Shown: one piece after another, positions 63,214 to 64,000 of the stretch | How positions within the stretch are numbered: the stretch's first letter is position 1 | Layout of the letters: each line of letters opens with the position of its first letter | Assembly (NCBI RefSeq): GCF_000517065.1 | Contig: NZ_KI912105.1 | Coordinates: 1,348,405-1,412,404 of the forward strand | Direction: 5' to 3' | Origin: Alkaliflexus imshenetskii DSM 15055 | GTDB lineage: Bacteria > Bacteroidota > Bacteroidia > Bacteroidales > Marinilabiliaceae | Length of the DNA: 64,000 bases | The notes under the pieces: model-generated | What the model was told of the DNA's origin: nothing | Databases searched by the model: none | Seen by the model: the letters and a program-made list of their open reading frames with translations, nothing else | Program-made: the position numbers and the translations under genes

Positions 63214-64000
63214 CTATCTGCCTACCCGCTTCCAATCAACCAATGCACTCATACCCGGTCTGAGACCTTCCGTTTTATTCACTGGCCGTGCATGAATTTC
63301 AAAGGTTTTCATATCAAAATCGCCGATGGTTTTAGTGGCATTCCAGGTTGCAAAATCGCCCAAAGCATTGATGTAAGTAACCTCCAGCATCACCTCTTTC
63401 ATTCCCAGAGCCGGGAAGCGCGCCGGCAATACTGTTCCCATTTTTACATCGGCCAACAAGTTCTCACGGATGTTAAAAGTCACCCACACATCGTTTAAAT
63501 CCACGAGTGCCATCACCGGAAATCCGGCAGGCGTAAGTTCTCCCCTTTCAGCCAAAATATTGGCCACTTCGCCGGAGATGGGTGCATATACCCGGGTTTC
63601 GTTCACGAACGCATTCACCTCGGCAATTACAGCCTCAGCTTTTCGCACCATAGCATCTGCCGCCTTGCGGTCTTCGATTCGCGCCCCACCGCGCGCCTTC
63701 TCCCATATAGCACGTGCGGCCTCGGCAGTTTCGCTGGCCACTTTGAGTTGCATCTCCATTTCATCACGCTTCTGGGCGGGAACCACCCCTTCGGCATACA
63801 AATTTTGAATACGCTGGTTGCTCTTCTGAGCAAACTCCAATGCAGCAGAAGCTTTCAGAAAAGTGTTGTACGCCGCCTGTATATCTTCAGCCTGTGCACC
63901 ATTCTCGGCTTTTAACCTCTGAGCTTCGGCTGCCAGGCGAGCCGCTTCGGCCTGGTTAAGTCTTGCTTCCACTTCGGGACTTTCGATGGTAAAAAGAAAG
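63214..64000 (-). CDS. HlyD-like periplasmic adaptor protein (5' end beyond window)
   Basis: The membrane-fusion protein of the efflux system. The frame stays open to base 64000 (FLFTIESPEVEARLNQA upstream of the GTG at 63972), so the gene starts outside the window. The coding part has a long alpha-hairpin (EAARLAAEAQRLKAENG through EMQLKVASETAEAARA), a lipoyl-like ending (VYAPISGEVANILAERGEL) and beta-barrel strands (VMALVDLNDVWVTFNIREN). It should bridge the permeases to an outer-membrane TolC-like protein, which may lie beyond the edge. Confidence 0.9.
   Translation of the reverse strand, partial: FLFTIESPEVEARLNQAEAARLAAEAQRLKAENGAQAEDIQAAYNTFLKASAALEFAQKSNQRIQNLYAEGVVPAQKRDEMEMQLKVASETAEAARAIWEKARGGARIEDRKAADAMVRKAEAVIAEVNAFVNETRVYAPISGEVANILAERGELTPAGFPVMALVDLNDVWVTFNIRENLLADVKMGTVLPARFPALGMKEVMLEVTYINALGDFATWNATKTIGDFDMKTFEIHARPVNKTEGLRPGMSALVDWKRVGR

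Overview
The window is chromosomal DNA of a member of the Bacteroidota (probably class Bacteroidia; I cannot place it lower). The evidence is several promoters of the Bacteroidota type (TTTG, about 20 nt, TAnnTTTG), no Shine-Dalgarno-led starts, a complete Na+-translocating NADH:quinone reductase operon, and parts of the type IX secretion system (T9SS): a plug-like protein, a PorP/SprF protein and proteins with T9SS sorting tails. I see no prophage, transposase, CRISPR array or rRNA. Both ends cut a gene: murF at the left and an HlyD-type adaptor at the right.

Layout. 1-13.2 kb is housekeeping: murF (5' truncated); an IMPase-LpxL-glycosyltransferase operon and phoH (minus strand); folC; two identical tRNA-Val genes; rex; rpmH (L34, 52 aa); a PASTA protein with rluD-like and ddl genes; a small exported protein; tpx; and a 58-aa cysteine-rich membrane peptide that resembles the NQR maturation factor NqrM. 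13.4-16.0 kb holds two LVIVD-type beta-propeller proteins and two paralogous outer-membrane-like proteins. 16.0-23.1 kb is apbE and nqrABCDEF (minus strand). 23.2-26.3 kb carries a T9SS plug-domain protein and an AT-rich CotH-family gene with a T9SS type A tail. 26.6-31.1 kb has a delta-1-pyrroline-5-carboxylate dehydrogenase, an FtsB/DivIC-like protein, a small membrane protein, a glycosyltransferase and a Skp/OmpH-like protein.

31.3-53.5 kb is dominated by one 21-kb gene (about 7,009 aa) followed by a PorP/SprF gene, the same pairing as sprB-sprF of gliding Bacteroidota. The giant protein has a signal peptide, an Ig/PKD-like N-terminal third, about 35 SprB-type repeats, a short Ig/PKD-like linker, 19 copies of a different ~80-residue repeat with paired cysteines, two PKD domains and a T9SS type B C-terminal domain. 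It should be exported by the T9SS and displayed or released at the cell surface as an adhesin or motility filament.

54.0-64.0 kb returns to metabolism and transport: gdhA, tatD, type I asparaginase, an ExbB-membrane protein-ExbD-ExbD cluster without TonB, and an efflux operon of an HlyD-like adaptor and two ABC-2 permeases without a visible ATPase.

Functional links: ApbE attaches FMN to NqrB and NqrC, and the NqrM-like peptide may help assemble the iron-sulfur or iron site of the same complex. NQR sodium pumping and the ExbB/ExbD motor belong to envelope energetics. Rex is a NADH/NAD+ sensor. PruA, GdhA and asparaginase point to amino-acid catabolism.
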